In this document: positions 33,655 through 42,295 of the stretch, piece after piece | How positions within the stretch are numbered: position 1 is the stretch's first letter | Layout of the letters: each line of letters begins with the position of its first letter | Assembly (NCBI RefSeq): GCF_003331055.1 | Contig: NZ_PUQD01000007.1 | Location: 62,001 to 126,000 of the forward strand | Direction of reading: 5' to 3' | DNA length: 64,000 nucleotides | Source of the DNA: Pseudomonas sp. AFG_SD02_1510_Pfu_092 | GTDB taxonomy: Bacteria > Pseudomonadota > Gammaproteobacteria > Pseudomonadales > Pseudomonadaceae | Notes under the pieces: model-generated | Told to the model about the DNA's origin: nothing | The model's input: only the letters and a program-made list of their open reading frames with translations | The model's database searches: none | Translations under genes and position numbers: made by a program

Positions 33655-34332
33655 TTACAGGCAGTAGTAATAGCCACGGCTGCGCAGGGCGACGATGCGC
33701 GGCCGGCCATCGGCGTGCGGGCCGATCTTCTTGCGCAGGTTGCTGACATGCATGTCCAGGCTGCGGTCGTACAGGGTCAGCTTGCGGCCCAGGCCGATCT
33801 GCGCCAGTTCCTGCTTGTCCAGTGGCTCGCCGGGTTGGCGCAGCAGGGCTTCGAGTATGCGGCTTTCGGACAGCGTAAGGGTCATTTCGCGGCCATCGAC
33901 ACTGGCCACGCCACGCGCAGGGCTGTACACCAGGTCGCCCAGTTCGACCTGGTTGCTGGTGGCGGTGGGGTGGCTGCGGCGCAGCACGGCACGCAGGCGG
34001 GCGGTGAGTTCACGCGGGTCGCAGGGTTTGGCCAGGTAATCGTCGGCGCCCAGTTCCAGGCCGAGGATGCGGTCCAGTGGCTCGCCACGGGCCGAGAGCA
34101 TCAGCACGGGCAGTTCGGTGTGCTCGCTGCGCAACTGCTTGAGCAGTTCCAGGCCACTGCCGTCGGGCAGCATCACATCCAGCACCACAGCCGCCGGGGC
34201 GTGCGTGGCCAAGGCCTGGCGTGCGCTGTGGCCATCATGGCAGGCACGCACGGTAAAACCTTCCTGGGTCAGCCAGCTGCCGAGCAGCTCGCACAGCTCC
34301 TGGTCATCATCAATCAGTAACAGCTCGCTCAT
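33655..34332 (-). CDS. cpxR: CpxR-like response regulator (OmpR/PhoB family)
   Basis: A 225-residue response regulator. The receiver domain has the acidic pocket IDDDQE (8-12), phosphoacceptor Asp52 (VVLDVMLPDGSG), the Thr/Ser switch LMLSARGE and Lys in LAKPCDPRELTARL. The C-terminal winged helix has LTLSESRILEALLRQPGEPLDKQELAQIGLGRKLTLYDRSLDMHVSNLRKKIG. It is the first gene of the Cpx-like cluster. A 188-base gap containing a single REP separates it from the spy-like gene, so the latter may have its own CpxR-dependent promoter. Confidence 0.87.
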   Translation of the reverse strand: MSELLLIDDDQELCELLGSWLTQEGFTVRACHDGHSARQALATHAPAAVVLDVMLPDGSGLELLKQLRSEHTELPVLMLSARGEPLDRILGLELGADDYLAKPCDPRELTARLRAVLRRSHPTATSNQVELGDLVYSPARGVASVDGREMTLTLSESRILEALLRQPGEPLDKQELAQIGLGRKLTLYDRSLDMHVSNLRKKIGPHADGRPRIVALRSRGYYYCL

Positions 34333-34430
34333 GACTCACTCAATTCAACCATTGACGGCGGCTATTCGGCCCGCCAGTGGCAAAGATACCGCAGACTGAT
34401 GGCAAGCGTATAACTGCCAGTACCGCGTCG

Positions 34431-34524
34431 CCTTCTTCGCGGGCTTGCCCGCTCCCACAGGGACACCACAGATCTTGAGGTTGGTGGATTACCTGTGGGA
34501 GCGGGCAAGCCCGCGAAGCAGGCG
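34431..34524. repeat. REP doublet
   Basis: Opposed cores (CTTCGCGGGCTTGCCCGCTC and GAGCGGGCAAGCCCGCGAAG) between cpxR and yciI. Confidence 0.85.
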
Positions 34525-34537
34525 AAGCGGTCTCAGC

Positions 34538-34837
34538 TCAGGGCAGTACCTGCTTGAATGGCTTGACCACGACCTGGTCGTAAACCCCGGCCGCAATATA
34601 CGGGTCGGCATCGGCCCAGGCCTGCGCCGCCGCCAGCGATTCGAACTCGGCAACGATCAGGCTGCCGCTGAAACCCGCTTCGCCCGGGTCGTTGCTGTCG
34701 ATGGCCGGGTGCGGGCCGGCCAGTACCACGCGGCCCTCGGCCTTCAGCTGCTGCAGGCGTTCGATGTGCGCCGGGCGGGCGGCCAGGCGCTTTTCCAGGG
34801 AGTTCGCGACGTCGCTGGCGATGATGGCGTAGAGCAT
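34538..34837 (-). CDS. yciI: YciI family protein
   Basis: A 99-residue YciI-like protein with a ferredoxin-like dimeric alpha/beta fold. It has the family's conserved [36 protein letters not shown] and [24 protein letters not shown]; the His (PAHIERL) and Asp residues form the putative active site. Its biochemical role is not settled. It is one base past the stop of yciB in the same direction, the usual yciB-yciI pairing of gamma-proteobacteria. Confidence 0.9.
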   Translation of the reverse strand: MLYAIIASDVANSLEKRLAARPAHIERLQQLKAEGRVVLAGPHPAIDSNDPGEAGFSGSLIVAEFESLAAAQAWADADPYIAAGVYDQVVVKPFKQVLP

Positions 34838-34838
34838 G

Positions 34839-35432
34839 TCAATCCTTGGTTTTGGAGGTGGAAGGGTCGTCGTGCAGGTGGCGCGACAGGTACACGCCCT
34901 GCGCCACCAGGAAAATCACGGTCATGCCCAGGCTGCCGAACACCTTGAAGTCGACCCAGAAGTCCTGGAAGGTGAAGGCGACGAACAGGTTGGCCGCGCC
35001 GCAGAACAGGAAGAAGGCGATCCAGGCCAGGTTCAGGCGGGCCCAGATGGCATCCGGCAGGCTCAGCGCGTGGCCCATGATGCGCTTGATCAGCACCCGG
35101 TCGCCGACGAAGTGGCTGCCGGCAAAGCCCAGGGCGAACAGCCAGTTCACCACCGGCGCCTTCCACTTGAGGAAGGTTTCGCTGTGGAAGGTCAGGGTCA
35201 AGCCGCCGAACACCAGGCACGCCACCAAGGTCAGCCACTGGCCCTTTTCCAGCTTGCGCTGGCGCAGGAACAGCGCGCCGTACACCACCAGCGAGCTGAT
35301 GATCAGCATGGCCGTGGCACTGTAGATACCGCCGAATTCGAAGCTGTGGCCGGCGACTTCCATGGGGCGCGGGTCGAGCTTGTAGACGATGAAGAACAGC
35401 AGCAGCGGGATGAAATCGATGAATTGTTTCAC
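34839..35432 (-). CDS. yciB: YciB / inner-membrane-spanning septation protein A
   Basis: A 197-residue inner-membrane protein with about five to six helices. It begins [22 protein letters not shown] and contains [37 protein letters not shown] and [22 protein letters not shown], all typical of YciB, which interacts with cell division and elongation proteins. I chose GTG at 35432 because the family always starts (M)KxxxDFxPLxLFF; a longer reading would overlap the promoter of the divergent PHP gene. Confidence 0.92.
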   Translation of the reverse strand: MKQFIDFIPLLLFFIVYKLDPRPMEVAGHSFEFGGIYSATAMLIISSLVVYGALFLRQRKLEKGQWLTLVACLVFGGLTLTFHSETFLKWKAPVVNWLFALGFAGSHFVGDRVLIKRIMGHALSLPDAIWARLNLAWIAFFLFCGAANLFVAFTFQDFWVDFKVFGSLGMTVIFLVAQGVYLSRHLHDDPSTSKTKD

Positions 35433-35499
35433 AATGGCAGCCAGAATCGGGATGTGACGGCATAATAACAAACATCGATTCCAGCGAAAGCGCTCCTCC

Positions 35500-36360
35500 A
35501 TGAATGTTGATCTGCACTGTCACAGCACGGCCTCCGACGGCGCCCTGTCGCCCACGGTACTGGTCGCCCGGGCCCATGAGCACGGGGTGCAAACGCTGGC
35601 ACTGACCGACCATGACACCCTCGAAGGCCTGCCCGAGGCGCGCCAGGCCTGCCGCGACAAGGGCATGCACTGGGTCAGCGGGGTGGAGCTGTCGTGCACC
35701 TGGGGCGGCGCGACCATCCACGTGCTGGGTTATGACTTCCCGCTTGACGCGCCGCCCCTGCTGGCCGCAATCGAGGCGTTGCACCGTGGCCGCTGGCTGC
35801 GTGCCGAAGAAATCGACAAACGGCTGGCGGCCAAGGGCATGCCCGGTACCCTCGAAGGCGCCCGCGCCGTGCAGCACGAGCTGGGTGACAGCGGCAACGC
35901 CCCGGCGCGCCCACATTTTGCCGAGTTTCTGGTGCGTGCCGGGCATGTCAAGGACCGCGGCGAGGCGTTTCGCAAGTGGCTGGGCGCCGGCAAGCTGGGC
36001 GACGTCAAGCAGCACTGGCCGAGCCTGGATGAAACCGTCGCCACTTTGCGCCAGTCCAACGCTTGGGTGAGCCTGGCGCATCCCATGCACTACGATCTGA
36101 CCCGCAGCAAGCGCAGAAGGCTGATAGCCGACTATATTCAGGCAGGCGGGCAGGCACTTGAAGTGGTCAACGGGATGATGCCGGCCGAGCAGGTGGGCAC
36201 GATGTCCATCCTTACCCGTGAGTTTGGTCTGCTGGCAAGCGCTGGCAGCGACTTCCACGGCCCCGGCACCTGGGGCGAGATCGGTGCCTACCGGCCATTG
36301 CCCGAGGACCTGCCACCTCTGTGGCGTCGATTCAGCCATGAACAGCCTTTGGCGCTATGA
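35500..36360 (+). CDS. rnm: PHP-domain 5'-3' exoribonuclease (RNase AM / YciV)
   Basis: A 286-residue PHP phosphoesterase. The metal site shows as [12 protein letters not shown] (6-14), [12 protein letters not shown] (~30-42), [18 protein letters not shown] and [11 protein letters not shown]. coli YciV (RNase AM) trims 5' ends of ribosomal RNAs and degrades short oligonucleotides and 3',5'-nucleoside bisphosphates. It begins a rightward run with yciO, scpA and scpB, and its stop lies 14 bases before the yciO start. Confidence 0.9.
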   Translation: MNVDLHCHSTASDGALSPTVLVARAHEHGVQTLALTDHDTLEGLPEARQACRDKGMHWVSGVELSCTWGGATIHVLGYDFPLDAPPLLAAIEALHRGRWLRAEEIDKRLAAKGMPGTLEGARAVQHELGDSGNAPARPHFAEFLVRAGHVKDRGEAFRKWLGAGKLGDVKQHWPSLDETVATLRQSNAWVSLAHPMHYDLTRSKRRRLIADYIQAGGQALEVVNGMMPAEQVGTMSILTREFGLLASAGSDFHGPGTWGEIGAYRPLPEDLPPLWRRFSHEQPLAL

Positions 36361-36373
36361 ACAGGACGACTAC

Positions 36374-37003
36374 GTGAGCCAATTTTTCCAGATTCATCCG
36401 GAGAACCCGCAGGCGCGCCTGATAAAACAGGCCGTCGAGATCATCCGCAAGGGTGGCGTGGTGGTGTATCCGACCGACTCGGCTTATGCGCTTGGCTGCC
36501 AGATCGGTGACAAGGGCGCGATCGAACGTGTGCGCACCTTGCGCAAGCTGGACAAGCAGCACAACTTCACCCTGTTGTGCTGCGACCTGTCGCAGATGGG
36601 CCTGTTCGCCAAGATCGATACCTCTACCTTCCGCCTGCTCAAGGCGCACATCCCGGGGCCCTACACCTTCATTCTCAACGCCACCCGCGAAGTCCCGCGG
36701 CTGCTGATGCACGAAAAGCGCCGCACCATCGGCTTGCGTGTGCCCTCCAACCCGATCGTGCTGGCCCTGCTGGAAGAACTCGGCGAACCGTTGATGAGCG
36801 TGAGCCTGATCCTGCCGCCCGAAGAAGAGCCGATGACCGACCCCTACGAGATCCGCCAGCGCCTGGAGCACCATGTCGACCTGATCATCGACGGTGGTTA
36901 CGGTGACCTCAAGGCCTCGACCATCATCGACCTGACGGGCGACGAGCCGGCGCTGATCCGCGAAGGCTGCGGCGACCCGACGCCATTCCTGGTCGACGCG
37001 TGA
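36374..37003 (+). CDS. yciO: YciO family protein (Sua5/YrdC superfamily)
   Basis: A 209-residue protein of the YrdC/Sua5/YciO fold. It follows E. coli YciO: (M)SQFFQIHPENPQARLIKQAVEIIRKGGVVVYPTDSAYALGC, KQHNFTLLCCDLS, PGPYTFILNATREVPRLLMHEKRRTIGLRVPSNPIVLALLEELGEPLMS. YrdC relatives make the threonylcarbamoyl-adenylate for tRNA t6A; YciO's own role is less clear. I chose GTG 36374 because the homologues begin MSQFF; frames from farther upstream overlap rnm. Its stop overlaps the scpA start (GTGA). Confidence 0.9.
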   Translation: MSQFFQIHPENPQARLIKQAVEIIRKGGVVVYPTDSAYALGCQIGDKGAIERVRTLRKLDKQHNFTLLCCDLSQMGLFAKIDTSTFRLLKAHIPGPYTFILNATREVPRLLMHEKRRTIGLRVPSNPIVLALLEELGEPLMSVSLILPPEEEPMTDPYEIRQRLEHHVDLIIDGGYGDLKASTIIDLTGDEPALIREGCGDPTPFLVDA

Positions 37004-37854
37004 GCCAGGTGGATGCGCCCGAGGCGCCGGCCGCACAGGCCGAGGAGCCTCGGCAGTTGCAACTGGCGCTGGTCTACGGCGAAGCCCTGACCGAACTGCC
37101 GCTGGATTTGTACATCCCGCCGGACGCCCTGGAAGTCATCCTCGAAGCGTTCGAGGGGCCGCTGGACTTGTTGCTGTACCTGATCCGCAAGCAGAACATC
37201 GACATTCTCGACATCCCGGTAGCCGAAATCACCCGGCAGTACATGGGTTATGTCGAGCTGATGAAGAGCGTGCGCCTGGAGCTGGCTGCCGAATACCTGG
37301 TGATGGCCGCCATGCTCGCCGAGATCAAGTCGCGCATGCTGCTGCCGCGTTCGACCGAGGTCGAGGAAGAGGAGGGCGACCCGCGCGCCGAGCTGATCCG
37401 CCGCTTGCAGGAGTACGAACGTTTCAAGGCCGCCGCCGAGGGCATCGACGAGCTGCCACGGGTCGGCCGCGAGGTGCTGGTGCCGCGCCTGGAAGCGCCG
37501 CAGGCCAAGGTGCGCAAGCTGTTGCCGCAGGTCAGCCTGGAAGAGCTGCTGGTGTCGATGGCCGAGGTGATGCGCCGCAACGACCTGTTCGAAAGCCACC
37601 AGATCAGCCGCGAGACCCTGTCTACCCGCGAGCGCATGAGCCAGGTGCTGGAGCGCCTCAAGGGCGGCGCGTTCGTCCCCTTCGTCGAGCTGTTTGCCGC
37701 CGAGGAGGGCAAGCTGGGCGTGGTGGTTACGTTCATGGCGATTCTTGAGCTGGTGAAGGAATCGCTGGTCGAACTGGTGCAGAATGAACCCTTCGCCGCC
37801 ATCCATGTGCGGCTTCGCCCGGCGCGTGTTGAAGAACCTGATGAACCTGAATGA
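37000..37854 (+). CDS. scpA: Segregation and condensation protein A
   Basis: A 284-residue kleisin subunit that bridges SMC heads in chromosome condensation. Signature pieces: LILEAFEGPLDLLLYLIRKQNIDILDIPVAEITRQYMGYVELMKS, LAAEYLVMAAMLAEIKSRMLLP, EYERFKAAAEGIDELPRVGR, then the C-terminal winged helix with FVPFVELFAAEEGKLGVVVTFMAILELVKESLVEL. It starts with GTG that overlaps the yciO stop by two bases and ends past the scpB start, so the three genes are translationally coupled. Confidence 0.94.
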   Translation: MSQVDAPEAPAAQAEEPRQLQLALVYGEALTELPLDLYIPPDALEVILEAFEGPLDLLLYLIRKQNIDILDIPVAEITRQYMGYVELMKSVRLELAAEYLVMAAMLAEIKSRMLLPRSTEVEEEEGDPRAELIRRLQEYERFKAAAEGIDELPRVGREVLVPRLEAPQAKVRKLLPQVSLEELLVSMAEVMRRNDLFESHQISRETLSTRERMSQVLERLKGGAFVPFVELFAAEEGKLGVVVTFMAILELVKESLVELVQNEPFAAIHVRLRPARVEEPDEPE

Positions 37855-38611
37855 ACCCCGCGACCTGGCGTCGCTGATCGAAGCCTTCCTGCTGGCTTCG
37901 GGCAAGCCGCAATCCCTGGAGCGCCTGTACGAACTGTTCGAGCAAGCCGAGCGCCCGGAGCCCAAGGTGTTCAAGCGCGCCCTGGAGCTGCTGGGCGAGT
38001 CGTGCAAGGGCCGCGCCTTCGAACTCAAGGAGGTGGCCAGCGGCTACCGCCTGCAGATTCGCGAGAGCTTTGCGCCGTGGGTCGGGCGCTTGTGGGAGGA
38101 GCGCCCGCAGCGCTACTCGCGCGCGCTGCTGGAAACCCTGGCGCTGATCGCCTACCGCCAGCCAATCACCCGCGGCGAGATCGAGGATGTGCGGGGCGTG
38201 GCGGTGAACAGCAACATCATCAAGACCCTGATGGAGCGCGAATGGATCCGCGTGGTCGGCTACCGCGAAGTGCCCGGCCGGCCGGCGATGTTCGCCACCA
38301 CCAAGGCGTTTCTCGACCATTTCAACCTCAAGAGCCTGGACGAACTGCCGGCCCTGGCCGAGCTGCGCGAGATGGAACCGGAGCCGCTGCTCGACCCGGA
38401 TGACGCCCCGGTACCGGCGCACCTGCAGGCCTTGGCCGATGCCAGCCTGGGGGAAGAAGAGGAGGTTGCCGAGCCGAAGGAGGAAACCAGCTTCCGCAGC
38501 CTGCTGGTGGAGCTGGATGCCATGGAGGAGGGGTTGAAAACCGATTTCGATGACTTGCGCGAGGAAGAGCCCGAGGCCTCTGTGGAGGAAGAGGGCAAGT
38601 CACTGCCCTGA
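37841..38611 (+). CDS. scpB: Segregation and condensation protein B
   Basis: A 256-residue SMC-complex partner with two winged-helix domains: DLASLIEAFLLASGKPQSLERLYELFE and PQRYSRALLETLALIAYRQPITRGEIEDVRGVAVNSNIIKTLMEREWIRVVGYREVPGRPAMFATTKAFLDHFNLKSLDELP. The C-terminal tail of about 70 residues is very acidic (GEEEEVAEPKEE; LREEEPEASVEEE). I chose ATG 37841 (MNLNEPRDLASLIEAFL), inside the end of scpA; an ATG at 37784 is in frame but would overlap scpA by 70 bases. Confidence 0.93.
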   Translation: MNLNEPRDLASLIEAFLLASGKPQSLERLYELFEQAERPEPKVFKRALELLGESCKGRAFELKEVASGYRLQIRESFAPWVGRLWEERPQRYSRALLETLALIAYRQPITRGEIEDVRGVAVNSNIIKTLMEREWIRVVGYREVPGRPAMFATTKAFLDHFNLKSLDELPALAELREMEPEPLLDPDDAPVPAHLQALADASLGEEEEVAEPKEETSFRSLLVELDAMEEGLKTDFDDLREEEPEASVEEEGKSLP

Positions 38612-38626
38612 TGGCTTTGTTGCCTG

Positions 38627-38728
38627 TGCTGGCCCTTTCGCGGGTAAACCCGCTCCCACAGGGATATCACAGGCCTGAGAGTGATGCTGTACCTGTGGGA
38701 GCGGGTTTACCCGCGGAGAGGCCAGCAC
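38627..38728. repeat. REP doublet
   Basis: Opposed cores (TTTCGCGGGTAAACCCGCTC and GAGCGGGTTTACCCGCGGAG) between scpB and rluB, marking the end of the rnm-scpB run. Confidence 0.85.
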
Positions 38729-38884
38729 TGCCAATACATCACCATTAGGCAGAAACCCCTGGCAAAGCCCACAAAACTCTCTACCCTCCAGTGCGTTCCC
38801 CCAACGAACCGCGTATGATGCGCGGCCTTTTGGCGCATTCGTCGCCAGAAACCCTTTTTCATTCCTACACCGGGAGGTGCCCAG

Positions 38885-39952
38885 ATGAGTGAGCAAGACC
38901 TGCAAAATACCGAAATCACCCCTCCATCCGGCGAAAAGCTGCAGAAAGTGCTGGCGCGCATTGGCGTCGGCTCGCGCCGTGATGTCGAGGCCTGGATCAG
39001 CCAGGGCCGCATCAAGGTCAACGGCGTCGAGGCCACCCTTGGCCAGCGCGTCGACCTGCACGATGCCATTGCCGTGGACGGCAAGCTGATCAAGCGCGAA
39101 GAGGCCGCCGAGGCCACCCGCCGGGTGATCATGTACAACAAGCCCGATGGCGAAATCTGCACCCGTGACGACCCGGAAGGCCGCCCGACCGTGTTCGACC
39201 GCCTGCCACGGCCGAAAGAAGGCCGCTGGATCAACATCGGCCGCCTCGACATCAATACCACCGGCCTGCTGCTGTTCACCACCGACGGTGAACTGGCCAA
39301 CCGCCTGATGCACCCGTCCTACGAGATGGACCGCGAGTACGCGGTACGTGTGCGTGGTGAAGTCGACGACGAAATGATCGAGCGCCTGAAAGCCGGCGTG
39401 ATGCTGGAAGATGGCCCGGCCAAGTTCACCGACATCCAGAAGGCACCCGGTGGCGAAGGCTTCAACCACTGGTACCACTGCGTGGTGATGGAAGGCCGTA
39501 ACCGTGAAGTGCGTCGCCTGTGGGAGTCCCAGGGCATGGTGGTCAGCCGCCTGAAGCGCGTGCGTTTCGGCCCGGTGTTCCTCAACTCCGACCTGCCGAT
39601 GGGCCGCTGGCGCGAAATGAGCCAGGGCGAAATCGACATCCTCGCCGCTGAAGTGGGCCTGCAGCCGGTCGCGTTGCCAGCCATGAAGCTCAAGGCCAAG
39701 GACAAAATGGAGCGCCTGCAGCGCAAATCCAGCCGCCCGCTGGGCCGTGGCGAGCGCGTGCGCAACCTGCGCCCGGCGCAGGACGGTGGCGCTGGCGACG
39801 AGCGCCCGGCGCGCAAGCCGCGTGAAGAAGCCCCGCGCAAGACCAGCCGTGGCAGCACCGTGGCCGAGCGCCCGAGCGAGATGCGCAAGCGCCCGAACAA
39901 GCCTGACGGTGAAAAGCCGGCAGGACGCGGTCGTGGCAAGCCGCGTGGCTGA
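38885..39952 (+). CDS. rluB: 23S rRNA pseudouridine(2605) synthase RluB
   Basis: A 355-residue RsuA-family enzyme that isomerises U2605 of 23S rRNA. An N-terminal S4 RNA-binding domain (EKLQKVLARIGVGSRRDVEAWISQGRIKVNG) precedes the catalytic domain with the Asp motif GRLDINTTGLLLFTTDGELANRLMHPS. EGRNREVRRLWESQGMVVSRLKRVRFGPV is the RluB/RluE signature. The last ~100 residues are basic and disordered (RPARKPREEAPRKTSRGSTVAERPSE), common in pseudomonad RluB. GGGAGG precedes the ATG and a strong terminator follows. Confidence 0.94.
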   Translation: MSEQDLQNTEITPPSGEKLQKVLARIGVGSRRDVEAWISQGRIKVNGVEATLGQRVDLHDAIAVDGKLIKREEAAEATRRVIMYNKPDGEICTRDDPEGRPTVFDRLPRPKEGRWINIGRLDINTTGLLLFTTDGELANRLMHPSYEMDREYAVRVRGEVDDEMIERLKAGVMLEDGPAKFTDIQKAPGGEGFNHWYHCVVMEGRNREVRRLWESQGMVVSRLKRVRFGPVFLNSDLPMGRWREMSQGEIDILAAEVGLQPVALPAMKLKAKDKMERLQRKSSRPLGRGERVRNLRPAQDGGAGDERPARKPREEAPRKTSRGSTVAERPSEMRKRPNKPDGEKPAGRGRGKPRG

Positions 39953-39968
39953 TTGGCCTTTGCGTTGA

Positions 39969-39998
39969 AAAAGAAACCAGCCTTCGGGCTGGTTTTTT
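39969..39998 (+). terminator. Intrinsic terminator of rluB
   Basis: AAACCAGCC (39974-39982), loop TTCG, GGCTGGTTT (39987-39995), then more T. The C-TTCG-G loop and T-run make this a textbook terminator. Confidence 0.92.
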
Positions 39999-40014
39999 AC
40001 GCCTGTGAGAATTT

Positions 40015-40132
40015 GGGGCTGCTTTGCAGCCCATCGCCGGCAAGCCAGCTTCCACAGGATTGCCGTAAATCCGGCCATTGTGCTGACCCTGTGGGAGCTG
40101 GCTTGCCGGCGATGGGCCGCAAAGCGGCCCCA
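40015..40132. repeat. REP doublet (GCCGGCAAGCCAGC variant)
   Basis: Opposed variant cores (CATCGCCGGCAAGCCAGCTT and GGGAGCTGGCTTGCCGGCGA) with GGGGCTGCTTTGCAGCCC / GGGCCGCAAAGCGGCCCC outer hairpins, downstream of the rluB terminator. Confidence 0.82.
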
Positions 40133-40694
40133 AGATATTGAGCTAAAAGAATTTTTCGGACGACTGGCAAGTTCCCGAACCACTCTGTAAAAAAATCTAT
40201 ACGAATCTGGCCGATTTCAGTCCGCATTTCAGATCAGGGCCAATTCTGTAAACAAACCTTGCCGACCTCCATGCGCCCAGCCCGTCGCCCAGCCCCCGCC
40301 CGCCCTTGCCCAAACCCCCGTGCCACGGTGTTATAGCTGCAATTGCCGTGTGCAAAAGCCTGTCCACAGAGCCAGGCTGACAAAACAACAAATGGAGGCG
40401 CCATGTACGCCGATCACTCCGCCTTTCAAGGCCCACACCACAGGATCGCTGCGTTTTTTCCCGGGGAAACGATGCAGTGCGTTGACGCCTGCGCGTTTGC
40501 AGGGGTATACAGTGCGCCGCGTTTTACCTGTGACTCCTTTGCGTACCGCGCACTCTTGATCACACCCGGTTGAGCCGCCCCGGCGGCACCTGAGGTCAGG
40601 AAACCCAAGGTAACCACCTTGCCCATTCCGCTGCGCCACAAGCGCCGTGGGTCCGATTCCGTCACAGATAAAAACAATGCAGGTGACTTCGTTC
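40133..40694 (+). promoter_or_regulatory. Long upstream region of aroP
   Basis: This 562-base stretch holds two TGTAAA half-sites (40186-40191 and 40247-40252). The first continues as TGTAAA-N6-TATACG, 10 of 12 positions of the TyrR/PhhR box TGTAAA-N6-TTTACA. It also holds a small reading frame with a strong ribosome site (40403-40573) and three consecutive small hairpins (40574-40620) before aroP. A PhhR-controlled, attenuated aroP leader is an inference. Confidence 0.45.
40403..40573 (+). CDS. Possible 56-residue leader peptide upstream of aroP
   Basis: An ATG at 40403 follows GGAGG with a four-base spacer, a very good ribosome binding site for an otherwise unmarked frame. The 56-residue product has nine aromatic residues (six Phe, three Tyr, about 16 percent), for example HRIAAFFPGE and RFTCDSFAYRALL. 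No family is recognised. It ends directly at the first of three small hairpins, and the next gene downstream is an aromatic amino acid permease, so a leader peptide role is conceivable. It may also be a chance frame; conservation is unknown. Confidence 0.35.
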   Translation: MYADHSAFQGPHHRIAAFFPGETMQCVDACAFAGVYSAPRFTCDSFAYRALLITPG

Positions 40695-42116
40695 ATGAGT
40701 GGACAAAACATGCATTCAGGCGAGCTCAAGCGGGGCCTGAAGAACCGCCACATCCAGCTGATCGCCCTTGGTGGTGCGATTGGCACCGGTCTGTTCCTCG
40801 GCTCTGCCGGCGTGATGAAATCCGCCGGCCCGTCGATGATCCTCGGCTACGCCCTCTGCGGCTTCATCGCCTTCATGATCATGCGCCAGCTCGGCGAAAT
40901 GATCGTCGAAGAGCCGGTGGCCGGCTCGTTCAGCCATTTCGCCCACACCTACTGGGGTGGTTTCGCCGGCTTCCTGTCGGGCTGGAACTGCTGGGTGCTG
41001 TACATCCTGGTGGGCATGTCGGAGCTTTCGGCGGTCGGCAAGTATGTTCACTACTGGTGGCCGGAGATCCCTACCTGGGTCACGGCGGCAGGCTTCTTCG
41101 TGCTGATCAACGCCATCAACCTGATGAACGTGAAGTTCTTCGGTGAGGCCGAGTTCTGGTTCGCCATCATCAAGGTGGTGGCCATCGTCAGCATGATCGG
41201 CCTGGGCGCCTACCTCCTGACCAGCGGCAGCGGCGGCCCTGAAGCCACCGTGGCCAACCTGTGGTCGCATGGTGGCTTCTTCCCGAACGGTGTCAGCGGG
41301 CTGGTGATGGCCCTGGCGTTCATCATGTTCTCCTTCGGTGGCCTGGAAATGCTCGGCTTCACCGCCGCCGAGGCCGACAAGCCGAAGACCGTGATCCCCA
41401 AAGCGATCAACCAGGTCATCTACCGCATTCTGATTTTCTATGTCGGTGCCCTGGTGGTGCTGTTGTCGCTGACCCCGTGGGACAACCTGGTCGCCAGCAT
41501 CGACGCGTCCGGCGGCAGCTATGGCAGCAGCCCGTTCGTGCAGGTGTTCTCGCTGCTGGGCAGTGATGTGGCCGCGCACCTGTTGAACTTCGTGGTGCTG
41601 ACCGCCGCGCTGTCGGTGTACAACAGCGGCACCTACTGCAACGCCCGCATGCTGCTGGGCATGGCCGAGCAGGGCGATGCCCCGGCGTCGCTGGCCAAGG
41701 TCGACAAGCGTGGCGTGCCAGTGCGTTCGATCCTGGCTTCGGCCGCCGTGACCTTCTTCGCCGTGCTGCTCAACTACCTGATGCCGCAGAACGCCCTGGA
41801 GCTGCTGATGTCGCTGGTGGTGGCCACCCTGGTGATCAACTGGGCAATGATCAGCTACTCGCACCTGAAGTTCCGCCAGCACCTCGACCGCACCGGCCAG
41901 AAGCCGCTGTTCAAGGCGCTGTGGTACCCCTATGGCAACTACATCTGCCTGGCCTTCGTGGTGCTGATCCTTGGCATCATGCTGATGATCCCGGGTATCC
42001 AGGTGTCGGTGTATGTGATGCCGCTGTGGCTGTTCGCGATGTTCGTGGTGTACATGGTCAAGCCGCGTCGCCGTAAGGCGCAGGTCGGTGGGGTTGTCGG
42101 TAGCGTGGCCAAGTAA
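40695..42116 (+). CDS. aroP: Aromatic amino acid permease AroP (APC family)
   Basis: A 473-residue amino acid:proton symporter with twelve helices. It is close to E. coli AroP throughout: ELKRGLKNRHIQLIALGGAIGTGLFLGSAGV (with the GAIGTGLFLG substrate-binding helix), FIAFMIMRQLGEMIVEEPVAGSFSHFAHTYWGGFAGF, FSFGGLEMLGFTAAEADKPKTVIPKAINQVIYRILIFY, AALSVYNSGTYCNARML. The expected substrates are Phe, Tyr and Trp. ATG 40695 is chosen because AroP homologues begin about ten residues before ELKRGL. The phh genes about 6 kb downstream catabolise phenylalanine. Confidence 0.88.
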   Translation: MSGQNMHSGELKRGLKNRHIQLIALGGAIGTGLFLGSAGVMKSAGPSMILGYALCGFIAFMIMRQLGEMIVEEPVAGSFSHFAHTYWGGFAGFLSGWNCWVLYILVGMSELSAVGKYVHYWWPEIPTWVTAAGFFVLINAINLMNVKFFGEAEFWFAIIKVVAIVSMIGLGAYLLTSGSGGPEATVANLWSHGGFFPNGVSGLVMALAFIMFSFGGLEMLGFTAAEADKPKTVIPKAINQVIYRILIFYVGALVVLLSLTPWDNLVASIDASGGSYGSSPFVQVFSLLGSDVAAHLLNFVVLTAALSVYNSGTYCNARMLLGMAEQGDAPASLAKVDKRGVPVRSILASAAVTFFAVLLNYLMPQNALELLMSLVVATLVINWAMISYSHLKFRQHLDRTGQKPLFKALWYPYGNYICLAFVVLILGIMLMIPGIQVSVYVMPLWLFAMFVVYMVKPRRRKAQVGGVVGSVAK

Positions 42117-42136
42117 GGCGCTACAGGTGATCAGAG

Positions 42137-42171
42137 AAACCCGAAGCCAGGTGACTGGCTTCGGGTTTTTT
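42137..42171 (+). terminator. Intrinsic terminator of aroP
   Basis: AAACCCGAAGCCAG and CTGGCTTCGGGTTT are perfect 14-base arms around loop GTGA, followed by T residues. Confidence 0.93.
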
Positions 42172-42175
42172 GTTG

Positions 42176-42286
42176 CCTGTGCCGCCCTTTCGCGGGCGCG
42201 CCCGCTCCCACAGGTACAGCGCAGCACTCAGGGCCTGTGATGTCCCTGTGGGAGCGGGCGTGCCCGCGAAAGGGCCGGTACAGGCA
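42176..42286. repeat. REP doublet
   Basis: Opposed cores (TTTCGCGGGCGCGCCCGCTC and GAGCGGGCGTGCCCGCGAAA) with TGCCTGTGCCG/CGGTACAGGCA outer arms, between the convergent aroP and LysR genes. Confidence 0.85.
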
Positions 42287-42295
42287 GCCCAGACT

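Noticed and set aside
37784..37840. Upstream ATG for scpB at 37784
   Set aside because: It would overlap scpA by about 70 bases and adds residues without family similarity; the ATG at 37841 fits ScpB better.
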